Notes under the pieces: generated by a model
Databases searched by the model: none
Seen by the model: only the letters and a program-made list of their open reading frames with translations
What the model was told of the DNA's origin: nothing
Shown here: positions 21,632-32,690 of the stretch, in pieces
How positions within the stretch are numbered: position 1 is the first letter of the stretch
Layout of the letters: every line of letters starts with the position of its first letter
NCBI GenBank assembly: GCA_002914845.1
Contig: JXTC01000181.1
Location: 511,040 to 575,039 of the forward strand
DNA from: Trema orientale
Lineage: Eukaryota > Streptophyta > Magnoliopsida > Rosales > Cannabaceae
Direction: 5' to 3'
Length of the DNA: 64,000 bases
Made by a program: the position numbers and the translations under genes

Positions 21632-24600
21632 TCGCAAGGGTTTTTAGCACGATTAGCCCCTGAGTTTTTTGCGAATTGGCATTTTGGTCCCTAAGAAAAT
21701 AAATTTGGCAATCAAATCCTTACATTAAGTAACAGGCGTTAAATTGCTAACGGAATTTGTCATGTGATCGGCATGTGCCTCGTTTGCTAAGGGCATTTTC
21801 GGTAACAGAAGAAAGTGGGTTACTAATTGAGAGATTGTAGGAGATAATCGCATTTCAATTTGGGGGTTAAGGCTCATAAGTTAATCACCCAAAGAAAAGA
21901 AGAGTTCTTCAACACTCAATGGCTCAGATCGTGGCTCTTCTAAGATGGCAATTCTGCACCTTGGAGGAGGAGGAGGAAAACCAACTTATGGTAAATTTTT
22001 ATGAACCTATTTTCATTATTCTTGGATTTTTCGTTATTGATTGTAGTATTATCCTTAAGTCTACTACTCTAAAAAGAAAAAGAAAAGAAAAAAAGACTGT
22101 AAAATGATTTTTTAAGAGCATAAAAGTGAAAAAAATTATTTTTTCTTCCATATTTACTTAACAAAATAGCCATTATATTTCTTTATGCGGGAATATAATC
22201 ATGATGTAAACATGTTTCGTAAAATAGAATAGAAATTATCTAATTTTTTGTATTTTCTACTAATCATTATCCTTTTGTTTTTTATTTGCAACAAGATATG
22301 TATTGGCTCTTTTGAATGTTATAGTTAAATAAAGATAAAATTTTACTAATAATAAGATTCCAATGTTTTTACCCTTTTTATTTTTTTTATTTTTTTTTTA
22401 TATTGAGAAAAGAATAAACAGATCTTTTGTAACAATACTTTTACTTTACTTGATTTTTTACATGGTATGAATATTGGTGAATTTAATTTGAGAACTTTTT
22501 ACTCTTTTTGTAATTTGTATTCAGTAGTGATGATTTATTTGCCTGAATCAATATATATATATATATATATATTTTTTTTCACACACATATATATATATAG
22601 AGTAAATCTAGATGACTTTTGACTCTACTTATTTTTTTTTTGAATTTTTTTAACTGTTTATTGGTACAATCTAAATGGTATCCATCTTTTTTATTGATTT
22701 ATTTTTTTCGGTAATACAAAACCGGAAGAAAGAGAAGCATTTACATTACGAATTTACTATGGGGGAGGCATATTTCTAAGGAATATTACTTTGCATTATA
22801 AGGGAGATAAAGTATGTCACTACGATTAGTGCTCACTTGATTACATAAGTTTGCTAGATTGGATCAGTTCATGCTCGAATTAGGTTATGCTAAAGATACT
22901 GAGAAAGAATACTACTACAGACCTAATAACAATGGTAATTTGGCCGAGTTTGAATGTATTACATCTGATAAGACTGTATTGACTATGTCAAGAATATTAG
23001 ATGATAGTCGGGTTGCAACTTTGTACGTGGTAATGTCAACTCCTTTTATGGGAGTAGATTTTAGCCAATGTAAGGATGTCATCAAGACAAGACTTGTTGA
23101 AGGAGAATTTCTGTCTTTTAATATTGATGATTATGAGTTCACTTTTGAAGGTTCAGTGTCGAAAGATGAACCAACTAAAGTTCCTATGTCTGAGTTTGAA
23201 ATCAAGATAGGTTTTCATGATGTCCCAATTGAGCAGGAGGGTAAAAGTTTCAGTAATGTTGAACTTGGAGTAGAAACTGAAGTTGTGGAAGATGATTTAA
23301 TTGATTTAGGTTATGAGCAATCCGATGATAAGACACTACATTAAAAGAAAAAGGCTCCAACAACTAGTACGGCAAGTAGTTCATTGCCTCCACCTGAGAC
23401 TTATACGGACTCTAATAGTGACATAGAATCTGATGAGTTAATTAGCAATTGTGATTCAGAAGATGAGGGACTTAAGAGGAGTAATTCTGAATTCAACCTT
23501 GATTGTGACATGGCTAATCCTGTATTCAAGATTGGTATGCTATTTCTATCTGTTGATTCTTTTAGGAACGCTGTGAAGGAATATGGTATTAAAGCACATA
23601 GAGGGATAAAGTTCAAAAAAAAATGAGAAAAAGAGGGTTAGAGCAGTTTGTAAGGATGGCTGCAGTTGGATAGTTTTTGCATCTCTAATTAATAAGAAAG
23701 GAACTTTTAAGATTAAAACATTCAATAACACACATACTTGTGGTAGGGTGTATAAGAATGTGTTACATACAAGTGGCTTGCTAAAAAATTTGAAAAGAAA
23801 TAAAGGGCTGACCCGAAATGGTCAAGGGCTAGTTTTTCAGAAGAAGTTAGAGATGAAACTGCAGGCAATATTACAATTTGAAAGTATTATAGAGCTAGGA
23901 GTCTGGCCATGAAGAATATCCAAAGATCAGAAAACCAACAATATTTAATATTGTGGGATTATTGTAAAGAATTGAAGACCTCCAACTCTGGCAGTATTGT
24001 CTTTATAAAGTGTAACTTAGAGATGGATAAACCTATTTTTGAAAGACTCTATGTCTGTCTGGCAGCTTGTAAGAAAGGATTTTTAGCTGGTTATAGATCA
24101 TTAATCGGTTTAGGTGGCTACCACATCAAAGGGCATTATGAAGGTCAACTATTGTCTGTAGTAGGAATTGATGGGAATAATTCTATGTTCCCGATTGCAT
24201 ATGCAATTGTAGAATCTGAGAACAAGAATTCCTAGAGTTGGTTCTTGGGTTTTCTCAAGGATAATCTCCAAATTGGAAACAACTATAAGATGTACTAGAT
24301 GTCCGATAAGCAAAAAAGATTGATTGAAGCAATAAAAGAAGGATTTGAGGGCTCAACTCATAGGTTTTGTGTGAGGTACTTGTATAACAACTTCAAGAAA
24401 GATTTTAAAGATTTTATTCTTAAGCAAACCTTGTGGAATGCAGCAAGCCACATCCAGTAGCTCCATTACGTTGCAACAATACAATAAAAATAAGAATGAA
24501 AAATTACAGGATATTACAGAAAATGTTGCAGCTAATCTCTAACAATATATTACAATGAGACCCATTTAAATAAATTAAGCAAAATTAACTTATAAACTCA

Positions 24601-25365
24601 GTTAGAAAATAAATCCGAAGTATTCAACTAAAAATATATAATAACCTTCACTTAGTCTTTAACCCAATATATATTGACCTTAATTAGTTTAGTGAATGTG
24701 CACAATATAATGCTGAAACAAAACACAAAACAATTGCTTAATTAGTTCTTTTGCGTGAGATGACTGAGAGAGAGGAAAACAAATCCCATGACTAATTCCA
24801 TAGAGAAATTTTCCACAATAGATACGTAATAATCCCAACAAAATACAACAAATGATCCCTAAAAAAACAAAAACTAACATTTGACCATATTAATCCGATT
24901 TTCCTTCAAAAAGAACGAAAAAAAAAACTGACAAAAATAGTACTTACCCAGTATTCCTCATAACCATTAAAGTGCCGACCCGGATTCTCATCTGTCCATG
25001 ATATTCGTCTTATGCTTGCTTTCCCACATTAACACATCATTGGTTTTTCGGCTCCATTTTGTCCAATTCCACTAATTTTGATGAACCCTAAGCCCCAATT
25101 TCTCATGTACTCATTTTCTATAAAACATTACTTATTTTCTTCTATTTTCCTTTGTTATGCCAGAAACGCCCTCATCAAACGAGGCATATGCCTATCACGT
25201 GACCAACTCTGTGAGAAATTTGACACTTGTTATAGATTTGGGGTTGATTGTAATATTTTCCTTAATATAAGGACTTAAATTGCCAAATTTATTTTCTCAG
25301 AGACCAAAATGCCAATCGCGAAAAAATCAAAGGCCAATTATGTCCAAAAAACCCTTTTCGCAAAT
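21632..25365 (+). mobile_element. Decayed Mutator-like element (MULE), ~3.7 kb
   Basis: The terminal regions are diverged inverted repeats. At the left: 'gggtttttagcacgattagc', then 'gcattttggtccctaagaaa' and 'ataaatttggcaatcaaatc'. At the right, complemented: 'gggttttttggacataattg', then 'gcattttggtctctgagaaa' and 'ataaatttggcaatttaagt'. Flanking 9-mers TATCGATTT (21623-21631) and TATTAATTT (25366-25374) agree at 7 of 9, consistent with an old 9-bp duplication. The interior holds a plus-strand transposase remnant (22859-~24455) followed by about 0.6 kb of non-coding DNA. Confidence 0.75.
22859..24455 (+). pseudogene. MuDR/MULE transposase remnant with PB1-like N-terminal domain
   Basis: The first frame (22859-23344) resembles the PB1-like N-terminal domain seen on many plant MULE proteins (LAEFECITSDKTVL..., FEIKIGFHDVP). 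It is separated by one in-frame TAA (23342-23344) from an acidic linker and the MuDR domain (SVDSFRNAVKEYGIKAHRGI). A frameshift in the A-run near 23618 leads to the zinc-binding-like stretch VRAVCKDGCSWIVFAS. The core reads IFERLYVCLAACKKGFLAGY, then HIKGHYEGQLLSVVGIDGN. In MULE transposases the motif is LDGCxLKG; here it is LGGYHIKG, so the first catalytic Asp is gone. Further stops follow (near 24234 and 24296). MSDKQK, with the second Asp, remains, but similarity ends near 24455 before the catalytic Glu. Not functional. Confidence 0.85.
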
Positions 25366-25470
25366 TATTAATTTCATTATAATTATTTACAAGAGTCCAA
25401 AGCTAAATGTTTAAATTAAAGCACATCCTAACTTCATGATTTTTTTTTTTTTTTTTACAATTTATGCTTT

Positions 25471-25766
25471 TTTATATATATTTCTAAATCTTGAAATGCC
25501 TATTTTCTTTTTTTTTTTGCAGGAAGAAATGCCTAGTTTTTAGAAGAACTTTTTACTGAAAAATTACTGTCAAAATCTGATCTGATTTTCCTCAATTTGA
25601 CCCCATGACAATAACTCCTCAGTCCTCCCTAAAAAATGGATAATGAACATAAATTAACTCCCTTGTAAAATACCCAACCAACAAGCGCCGCATTGGAGCT
25701 CCTCTCTGACCTTTACCGAAGCGAACCGCCAAAAAGCCAAACAGTGAGGTGTGTCGCTGTAACGTC
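25471..25766. promoter_or_regulatory. Presumed promoter and 5' UTR of the RH18-like helicase gene
   Basis: About 300 bases between MITE debris and the helicase start. I see no clear TATA box, which fits a housekeeping gene. The base composition rises in GC from about 25680 towards the start codon. Confidence 0.35.
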
Positions 25767-28700
25767 ATGGAGGCCGATCCCCCGAATCCCAACCGGGCGC
25801 TGACGGAGACCCGCTTCTCCGACCTCAAACCGGCCCTCTCTGAACCGGTTCTCGAAGCCCTATCCCAAGCCGGGTTCGAGTTCTGCACTCCGGTTCAAGC
25901 CGCCACAATCCCTTTGCTGTGCAAATTCAAAGACGTAGCCGTAGACGCCGCCACCGGCTCTGGCAAAACCCTTGCTTTCCTGGTCCCGCTCGTCGAGATC
26001 GTCCGCCGAGTTCCAACCCCTCCGAAACCTCACCAGGTTCTCCTCATACCAATCTTTCCTCCTCTAGTTTCTGTTTGGATGTCGAGAAACTGAGAAAGAA
26101 AATCACTTTTTTTTTTTTGTTTTTTGTTTTTCTTTTGTGTGTGGCTTGTGCAGGTAATGGGGTTAATTATTTCTCCGACGAGAGAGCTATCGTCTCAAAT
26201 ATTTAACGTTGCGAAGCCATTCGTTTCGACGTTACCGAATTTCAAGTCTGTGCTTTTAGTGGGTGGAACCAGTGTGAAAGCGGACGTGAAGAAGATTGAA
26301 GAAGAAGGAGCTAACTTGTTGATTGGCACTCCTGGGAGGCTTTTGGATATTATGGAACGAGTTGAAAGCTTGGACTTCAAGACCTTAGAGGTATATATTT
26401 TGTTTCTCTCAACCATAGTTTTGCTTTGTCCTCCGTTTAGTTTTAGTAGTTAGATTTTTTTCTTACAAAGAAAAATTATTTGCTTAACTTAACATCTTGA
26501 TTGAAACTTAATTTGTTAATATTTATTCAAGACTTAATTTCAGTCCTTTCATTTTTATTGAATGCTGGTTGGAATGTTGTAGTGATTGTTGTTAATTAAT
26601 TTTTGGGGAAAGTTGTTGTTGAAGTTATTTTACCGACTTTCTAAGTGGGTTATCTAAAACTTTAGTTTCTGAGAGGAATTTCATAAACCCAATATGAAAT
26701 TTTATGAGTGATCATGTTTGTTGGTTTTTCACAGGTTCTGATTCTAGACGAGGCCGATAGGCTTCTGGATTTGGGATTCCAAAAGCAGATAAATTCTATT
26801 ATATCTTGCTTACCGAAACTTCGTAGAACTGGTCTCTTTTCAGCAACTCAGACTGAGGCAGTTGAAGAGCTAGCCAAGGCAGGGCTGAGGAATCCTGTGA
26901 GAGTGGAAGTACGAGCTGAAACTAAGTCGCTAAATGGTTCAGTTTTATCAGAGGCTGTGTCTTCAAAAACACCTTCTAGCCTTCACCTTGAGGTATGCTG
27001 ATTCATGTTTGTACATTTGACTCCTGAGGTGAGGAAGGTGACTGAAGATAATCTGTTGTTATGTAGTGCCCTTGTACAAGATCATTTCTCTTATTTTTTG
27101 GGTTTTACTGCAGTATTTAGTGTGTGAAGCTGACAAAAAATCATCACAACTTGTGGATCTCCTTGTTAAGAACAAAAGTAGAAAGATTATAGTGTGAGTT
27201 TCATTGAATTGTGTTTGTATAGTGCTTGGGAATAAGTTACTCTGATATGCTAATTGATATCCTTTTGTAGATACTTCATGACTAATGAATGTGTTCAATA
27301 TTGGGGGCTTGTTCTTCCACGTCTTACTTCTCTGAAGGGTTTCACTCTTATCCCTCTACGTGGGGAAATGAAACAGGTAAAGTTTTGGAGTTCAGCATTC
27401 ATGATAAAAAATAAATTCTGCTTTATTCAACTTGTAATTATTTACTCATTGTAACTTTTATGTCCTATAGCCTGCAAGGGAGAAAGCATTGGATCAGTTT
27501 AGATCCCTCTCGAGTGGCATTCTTCTATGCACTGATGTTGCAGCACGTGGACTTGACATTGAGGGTGTTGATTTTGTAATTCAGGTAATTTCATAGGTAG
27601 ATGAATACTGCAAGCTATCTTGGTCCATATTATGTTTTAACTTGACATATTTTTACTATTCAAGTTAGCAAGCTTTTAAATTTCGTTTCCAGTTTCTGTA
27701 CCTACCTGTGTATTATTTTTCAACTTTCTGCTTTTGCAGTATGATCCCCCTCAAGATCCCAATGTCTTCGTACATAGAGTTGGACGAACAGCTCGTATGG
27801 GTAGAGAAGGAAATGCAATTGTTTTCTTGTTGCCAAAGGTGTATTTCATGCACCTGTATCCATTGGAAATTATCTCTCTCTCTCTCTCTTCTTCTTCTTC
27901 CTTCCTTTCTTTTTTTTTTTTTCTAAGACCGAAATAAGTACGGTTTTGAATTATTAGTATCATTAAGTACTTTACAGCATCTGATAAAGGTGGTTGTTTT
28001 ATGTTATTCCAGGAGGAAGCCTACGTAGAAATGCTGTGTCTGAGAAGAGTTCCTCTAAAGGAAAGACAGTTCTCTGAAGATGCTTCTGATGTTGTTCCTG
28101 AGGTTAGCCATATTGTTCTTTGGTAACTTCTTTTTTTATTATGTATGTGATTGAAATTTATATGTGCTCTCTCTTTGTCGCTCTCACTAGATTTTGGGAT
28201 ATTCCATATCAACGGAATAGTGCTTGTAATTCTTTCTTTCCCGATATTTTTGCTCAATTTTTCTGTTCAGCTACGATCTGCAGCAAGAAAGGACCGTGAT
28301 GTAATGGAAAAAGGAGTTAGGGCATTTGTTTCTTATGTAGGTGGATATAGAAAGCATGAGTGCTCTTACATTTTCAGGTGCTTGGCTGCTTCTTATTCTC
28401 TTGCTTTCTCTCTCATTTTTTTTCTTCTTCTCTCGTGCAATTCACTTATTTTTTATATTTTAATATAGTTGGAAGGAACTTGAAATTGGGAAGTTGGCCA
28501 TGGGATTTGGTCTTTTGAAGCTTCCTTCAATGCGTGATGTGAGGAACCATTCACTTTCCACTCAAGGATTCACCCCGGTTGAAGATATCAATTTGGAGGA
28601 GATCAAGTACAAGTAAGATTCTTTACACCCTTTTAATCACTGAATAGTGCTGCACTTCCCTTCTGACTATAAATGACATATGTGGTGCCAGTGATAAGGA

Positions 28701-29424
28701 TAAACCTCTTTTCTGATTAAAGACGTTAATTTCTGATTTTTTTTTTCCCCCATCCAAATGGTTTTTGAATGTTTTCAAATATCAAATGTTCAGAGTTATT
28801 TTGCTAGCTGTATAATTCTGAAATAGCTTCATTCCGTTGTGAACATAAAGTTCTGAGCTGTAGTCAAAGACTCGAAATATAGTTATAGTATTGTAAAAAC
28901 AAGTATAAATTTATGCTTTATGTTCCTATTTTCATCTGAAGCTAACAAATTGTTCTAAATGGAAAATTTCTTCCACCAGTTTTAGAATGTGAAAGGTAGC
29001 TGTATATTGTGTCAGAATCATCGAACTTAAATGTTATGGCATGTAATTGTAAATTTTACCTTTTTAATTGCCTTTGGCACAACTGTCCAAAAAGTGAGTT
29101 TTCTCATCTTCCAAGGTAAGCCGGTACTGACAAAGGCAACAAAAATGGTAATTCAGGGATAAATCTCGTGAGAAACAAAGAAAGCAAAATTTGCAAGCAA
29201 AGAAAGAAGCGCAGCTGCAAAAACAAAAACATCAAAAGCCCAGCAAAAGTTCAAATGTTACACCTACCGTGAGAAAGAAAACAGCTAAACAGAGACGTGC
29301 TGTGCAGACAGTTGAAGATGAAGATGAGATGGCACGAGAATACCGTCTACTGAAGAAGCTGAAAAAAGGAGCGATCGACGAAAGTGAGTTTGCAAAATTA
29401 ACAGGAACCGAGGACTTACTTTGA
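25767..29424 (+). CDS. RH18: DEAD-box ATP-dependent RNA helicase, RH18-like (DDX55/Spb4 group)
   Basis: Yeast Spb4 and its relatives act in nucleolar assembly of the 60S ribosomal subunit; that role is inferred here by homology. Exons: 25767-26036, 26154-26390, 26735-26992, 27114-27193, 27271-27376, 27471-27584, 27740-27838, 28013-28102, 28271-28377, 28469-28612, 29157-29424, all GT-AG and in frame, giving 590 aa, near the usual length of RH18. Motifs in order: Q motif TPVQAATIP (41-49), Walker A ATGSGKT (62-68), PTREL (98-102), GGT, TPGRL, DEAD (174-177), SAT (205-207), ARGLDI (342-347), HRVGRTAR (367-374). The C-terminal DUF4217-like part ([27 protein letters not shown]) and a Lys-rich tail ([19 protein letters not shown]) follow. 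The start is the first ATG in frame (MEADPPNPN). The exon 9/10 junction gives Ser in IFSWKEL. All core motifs are intact. Confidence 0.95.
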
Positions 29425-29680
29425 AGTTCATGATACAGAGGTGACTTTTGGAATACAGTTGCGATGAAATCTGCAAAGCCTGTCAAAGTGTTACAAGATC
29501 AAAATGAGCCTTGGCAATGGATTGAGGAGTGATTTTCAGGAAATTGACAGGAGCTGAAGACTGACGTTGGAGTTCATGATGGGAATAAGTTTAAATTCGG
29601 CAGGCCCTGTCAGAGTTTATGGTTAAAATGAATCTTAGGCCGTGGATTAAGGAATGATTTTGATGACTGCAGAGTTTTAA
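29402..29680. repeat. Diverged tandem duplication of the helicase gene end and 3' UTR
   Basis: The last codons and following 3' UTR (about 29402-29543) align with the next ~135 bp. Paired words are 'acaggaaccgaggacttact' and 'acaggagctgaagactgacg'; 'gaagttcatgatacagag' and 'ggagttcatgatgggaat'; 'ggcaatggattgaggagtga' and 'ggccgtggattaaggaatga'. The second copy lies wholly in the 3' UTR and carries a decayed form of the terminal coding sequence. Confidence 0.7.
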
Positions 29681-30025
29681 AGGCTAACAGCTATAATGAA
29701 GCAGCAGATTTTACAGGGACTACTTTGCTGGTGATGAATGATTTTTTATTTATATTTTTTTTTTGGGAGCTTTTAATATTGCCCCCTCAGTTTTGGCTTT
29801 GTAATCGATAGTTTTTTCCTCTTTACTGTTTAATATGTTGTTGTCCTTATATTTCATAAATTGACGATATTCTATTTAGTTTGATGTTGAATAGACTGCA
29901 AGAAAAGAAGAAATATAATAGTGAGTTGTAGTTTGATATTATTGATTCTCAATGAAAACAATAACAAAACAAAACGAAAAAGTTTCACTATTTAGTGCTG
30001 ATCTTATCTTTGGTGATGGATCATG
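29681..30025. other. 3' flank of the helicase gene
   Basis: T-rich sequence with likely polyadenylation context, no gene. Leads directly into the tandem repeat at 30026. Confidence 0.4.
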
Positions 30026-30422
30026 TTATTTGCCTTTTGTACTTGGTTTTGCTTAAATTGTTGATCGATGTGTGACAGGATTTAATGTTCTAAAGTGGGG
30101 ATTTCATTTTGATAGTAGAAAATTTGCACCATCCTGAACATTGGAAGCATTCATACTTGTAACGTTAAATTAGTTTAGCTGAAATTTCATTGTCTAAAAA
30201 TTGTTGATCATACCTGAACATTGGAAGCATTCATACTTGTAACGTTAAATTTTATTTGCCTTTTGTACTTGGTTTTGCTTAAATTGTTGATCGATGTGTG
30301 ACAGGATTTAATGTTCTAAAGTGGGGATTTCATTTTGATAGTAGAAAATTTGCACCATCCTGAACATTGGAAGCATTCATACTTGTAACGTTAAATTAGT
30401 TTAGCTGAAATTTCATTGTCTA
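30026..30422. repeat. 171-bp direct repeat pair with a third partial copy
   Basis: 30026-30196 and 30252-30422 look identical over their length (offset 226). The 55-bp spacer contains a third partial copy of 'gaacattggaagcattcata' and 'cttgtaacgttaaat'. The near-identity argues for a recent compound tandem duplication, or possibly an assembly artefact. Confidence 0.85.
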
Positions 30423-30879
30423 CTTGCATGCATAGTTGGCTCAAATGGTGAGTAGACTTGAAGACTTTGGAGCATATGATATGATAACTGATTTTTTTTT
30501 TTTTTAAATATTCCATTAAGAGTATCGTGGTTATACATGCTACTATACTAGTTCATGAAATGTAATCGAGTCATCTATCAGGGAAATCGTAGTAACTTGC
30601 AAAGGAACTTGTAACTTGAAAATTGAAACACACTGTCTATTTCCTGATTTTGACATTTTCACCATCTACTTCCTGATTTTAACATTTTCACCACTTAAAA
30701 GGTCTTGATCCCTAAATCTCCACCCAATGCTGCTAGTGCTGGCAGGGAAGATCCAACATCGGACTATGGCCAAGTATTTCTTTTGTTCAAATTCTAGTTT
30801 TTAAAGATGTTTATTCTAATCTCGCAATGTTAAATAGACCAATCGTGTTCTTTTACATATATATTTTCTTAGTTGTAAA
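30423..30879. other. Intergenic spacer, nothing recognised
   Basis: AT-rich DNA with a T-run at 30491-30505 and a short direct repeat of 'tttcctgatttt' near 30640 and 30668. No gene seen. Confidence 0.4.
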
Positions 30880-32340
30880 AAATACTCTTTTATTAACTCA
30901 GAAATCAGCTTCCTTTCTCGAAGCACATAATATAATAATGAAAATTCTCTCTTATTACTTTATACACTTATCTATTTGGTTCTACACAATGAACTTTGTA
31001 GGATTCACCTGCAAGAACACCTGAAGTAATTTTATTTATTTTAAATATTTTTAAAATTTTTGAAAGTGGTTTCTTTTTAAAAAAATTTTTGAAAGTGGTT
31101 TCTTTTTAAAATAAATAAATAAAATTACTTCAGGTGCTCTTGCAGGTGAATCCTACAAAGTTCATTGTGTAGAACCAAAGGTTTAATAAATATATTAAAA
31201 AAAAAAATCTCAAGTTGTGGTTACTGGTTAGTCTCTTATTCTTGGGCATTATCTCCGGTTTCAAAACATAGGTTTGGTAGGTTTTAATATAATCGTTCAG
31301 TCTAAAAACGTTAGCTGAAGTTAATTTACAATTAATTTGATGAGTATATATATATAGGCATTCTCAGTGCATGCTGATGTGTAGCTTAGGTTTTTACACG
31401 AAACTAATGAATCACCTTATCTAACAGTTAGACTGAATAAAAATATACACGGTTAATTGAATAGGATTTATGGTAATAGTATTTCAAATCAAATACTAGA
31501 GTGGAAAAAACTAGCAATTAAAAGCTCGTCAGAAATGTATATTATTGTTTTCGAGTCATTCTTCAACATGCTTGATTTCAGACCTTTGCAAGGGGTGTAA
31601 ACCTCCCTCTCGTGGTCTGCCCCATCGAAGAAAATTACTATGTTTAAATGTGTAAAGTCTAATTATACGTACATCGAAAACCATATTATTTCAAAGATAC
31701 TTCTCATATATGTTAAAACTCTGAAATCAGCTTGCATACTCGGATCACATAATAAAAATACCATTAGAGAGTATATCTATATTTGGTTGTACACAATAGA
31801 CTCGTAGTCATTGGAAAGCACTTAAAGTTGTTTTATTTATTTATTTTTGTATAAAGACTTAATTTTGCTGAAGTTGCCTTTCTTAAGTTGTTGGTTAAAA
31901 AATTAAATTAAGTTAAATTAAATATTAAAAAAAATAAAAGAAAATGGTTATCAAGCTGTGGTTACTGGTTATGGTCTCTTCTACTTGGGCCTTATCTCCA
32001 GCTTTCAAAACATAGGTTCGGTGGGCTTTAATATAGTCTGTAACATAAGTCAGATCATCCTTGTCAAAAAACGTTAGCTGAATTAAAATAAACCACACAT
32101 TAATCTAAGATGGAAAGTATATTGGGATTCTCCGTGCATGCTGATGTACAGCTTAGAATATTACACAAATTCATTGGCTCACCTTATCCAAGCAGTTGCA
32201 CTGAAGTTTACAAGATACAAAATAAACGGTAAGTTGAATCGGATATATGATATAAGTACATGACTGTTACAAACATAAAGAAACGTATAATTTGGTTTTG
32301 AGTCATTTTTCCACATGCAGACATGCTTGGTTTCATTTGT
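30880..32340. repeat. Diverged ~0.65-0.7-kb direct duplication
   Basis: About 30880-31590 aligns in order with about 31700-32340. Paired words are 'ctcagaaatcagcttcctt' and 'ctctgaaatcagcttgcata'; 'ttcaaaacataggtttggta' and 'ttcaaaacataggttcggtg'; 'aaaaacgttagctgaa' in both; 'tctcagtgcatgctgatgt' and 'tctccgtgcatgctgatgt'; 'tcgagtcattcttcaacatg' and 'tgagtcatttttccacatg'. Both copies are non-coding. A foldback structure (30975-31179) sits inside the first copy only. Confidence 0.75.
30975..31179. repeat. Long near-perfect inverted repeat (foldback), arms ~70 bp
   Basis: The left arm (30975-31043) contains 'ttctacacaatgaactttgt', then aggattcacctgcaag. The right arm (31107-31179) is almost its exact reverse complement. 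The ~63-bp loop contains the word 'ttttgaaagtggtttctttt' twice in tandem. The arm mismatches are few (aacacctg against agcacctg). The flanking duplication shares only the left arm, so the right arm arose by inverted duplication after the larger event. Confidence 0.9.
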
Positions 32341-32602
32341 TTATTCTTTTCCTTTTTTAAGTACACACGTTCACGTGTTGACTAGGTTACGTGATATTTG
32401 AGTTCCTCCCCTCTTTTTTTCCCAAAAAAAAAAAATAAATAAATAACTTTTGTCCCGAGTTTTGAACCCAATATATGTCACGTGGCTAAATATCAGCCTT
32501 CTATCTTTAAATGTGAACCTTAATATATATTTTTTATTTTTAAAAAATTTAGCCATTTTCTAATGAAAGGATATGAAAAATTCCAAAATTCCATATGTAA
32601 CA
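32341..32602. other. Spacer, nothing recognised
   Basis: AT-rich DNA with an A-run near 32425-32435; no gene seen. Confidence 0.4.
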
Positions 32603-32690
32603 GTTACGTGGCCAGTGAGTTACGTGGGCCATCACTGGCCACATGCATGACATGCCTCCACAGTCCACACTGATGTTTATATATAGAGAG
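32603..32690 (+). promoter_or_regulatory. Promoter-like cluster: ACGTG boxes in a hairpin plus TATA box
   Basis: Two GTTACGTGG words (about 32603 and 32619) match G-box/ABRE-type bZIP sites. They lie in and beside a perfect 10-bp inverted repeat, TGGCCAGTGA / TCACTGGCCA (32609-32618 and 32632-32641). About 40 bp downstream is tttatatatagagag (about 32675-32689), a good TATA box. No open frame of note follows, so any transcript would be non-coding or from an exon I cannot recognise. Confidence 0.35.

Larger units (their letters stand above)
20291..25470. mobile_element. MITE family A copy split into three pieces by nested insertions
   Basis: The left piece (about 20291-20465) matches the left half of the family A MITE, for example 'ctgaagtttgaattttgcaa' and 'taataatatcatcaaaatta'. 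A middle piece (about 21536-21631) matches the centre-right ('tagttactataattagtcaa'). The right piece (25366-~25470) matches the right end ('tattaattt...agagtcca aagc' and a T-run before 'acaatttatgc'). Between pieces one and two lies ~1.07 kb of unidentified DNA (about 20466-21535); between pieces two and three lies the MULE at 21632-25365. Confidence 0.6.

Noticed and set aside
30880..32340. Direct duplicates considered as the two LTRs of a retrotransposon
   Set aside because: They are almost adjacent, with no room for an internal domain, and no TG...CA ends or primer-binding site are visible.
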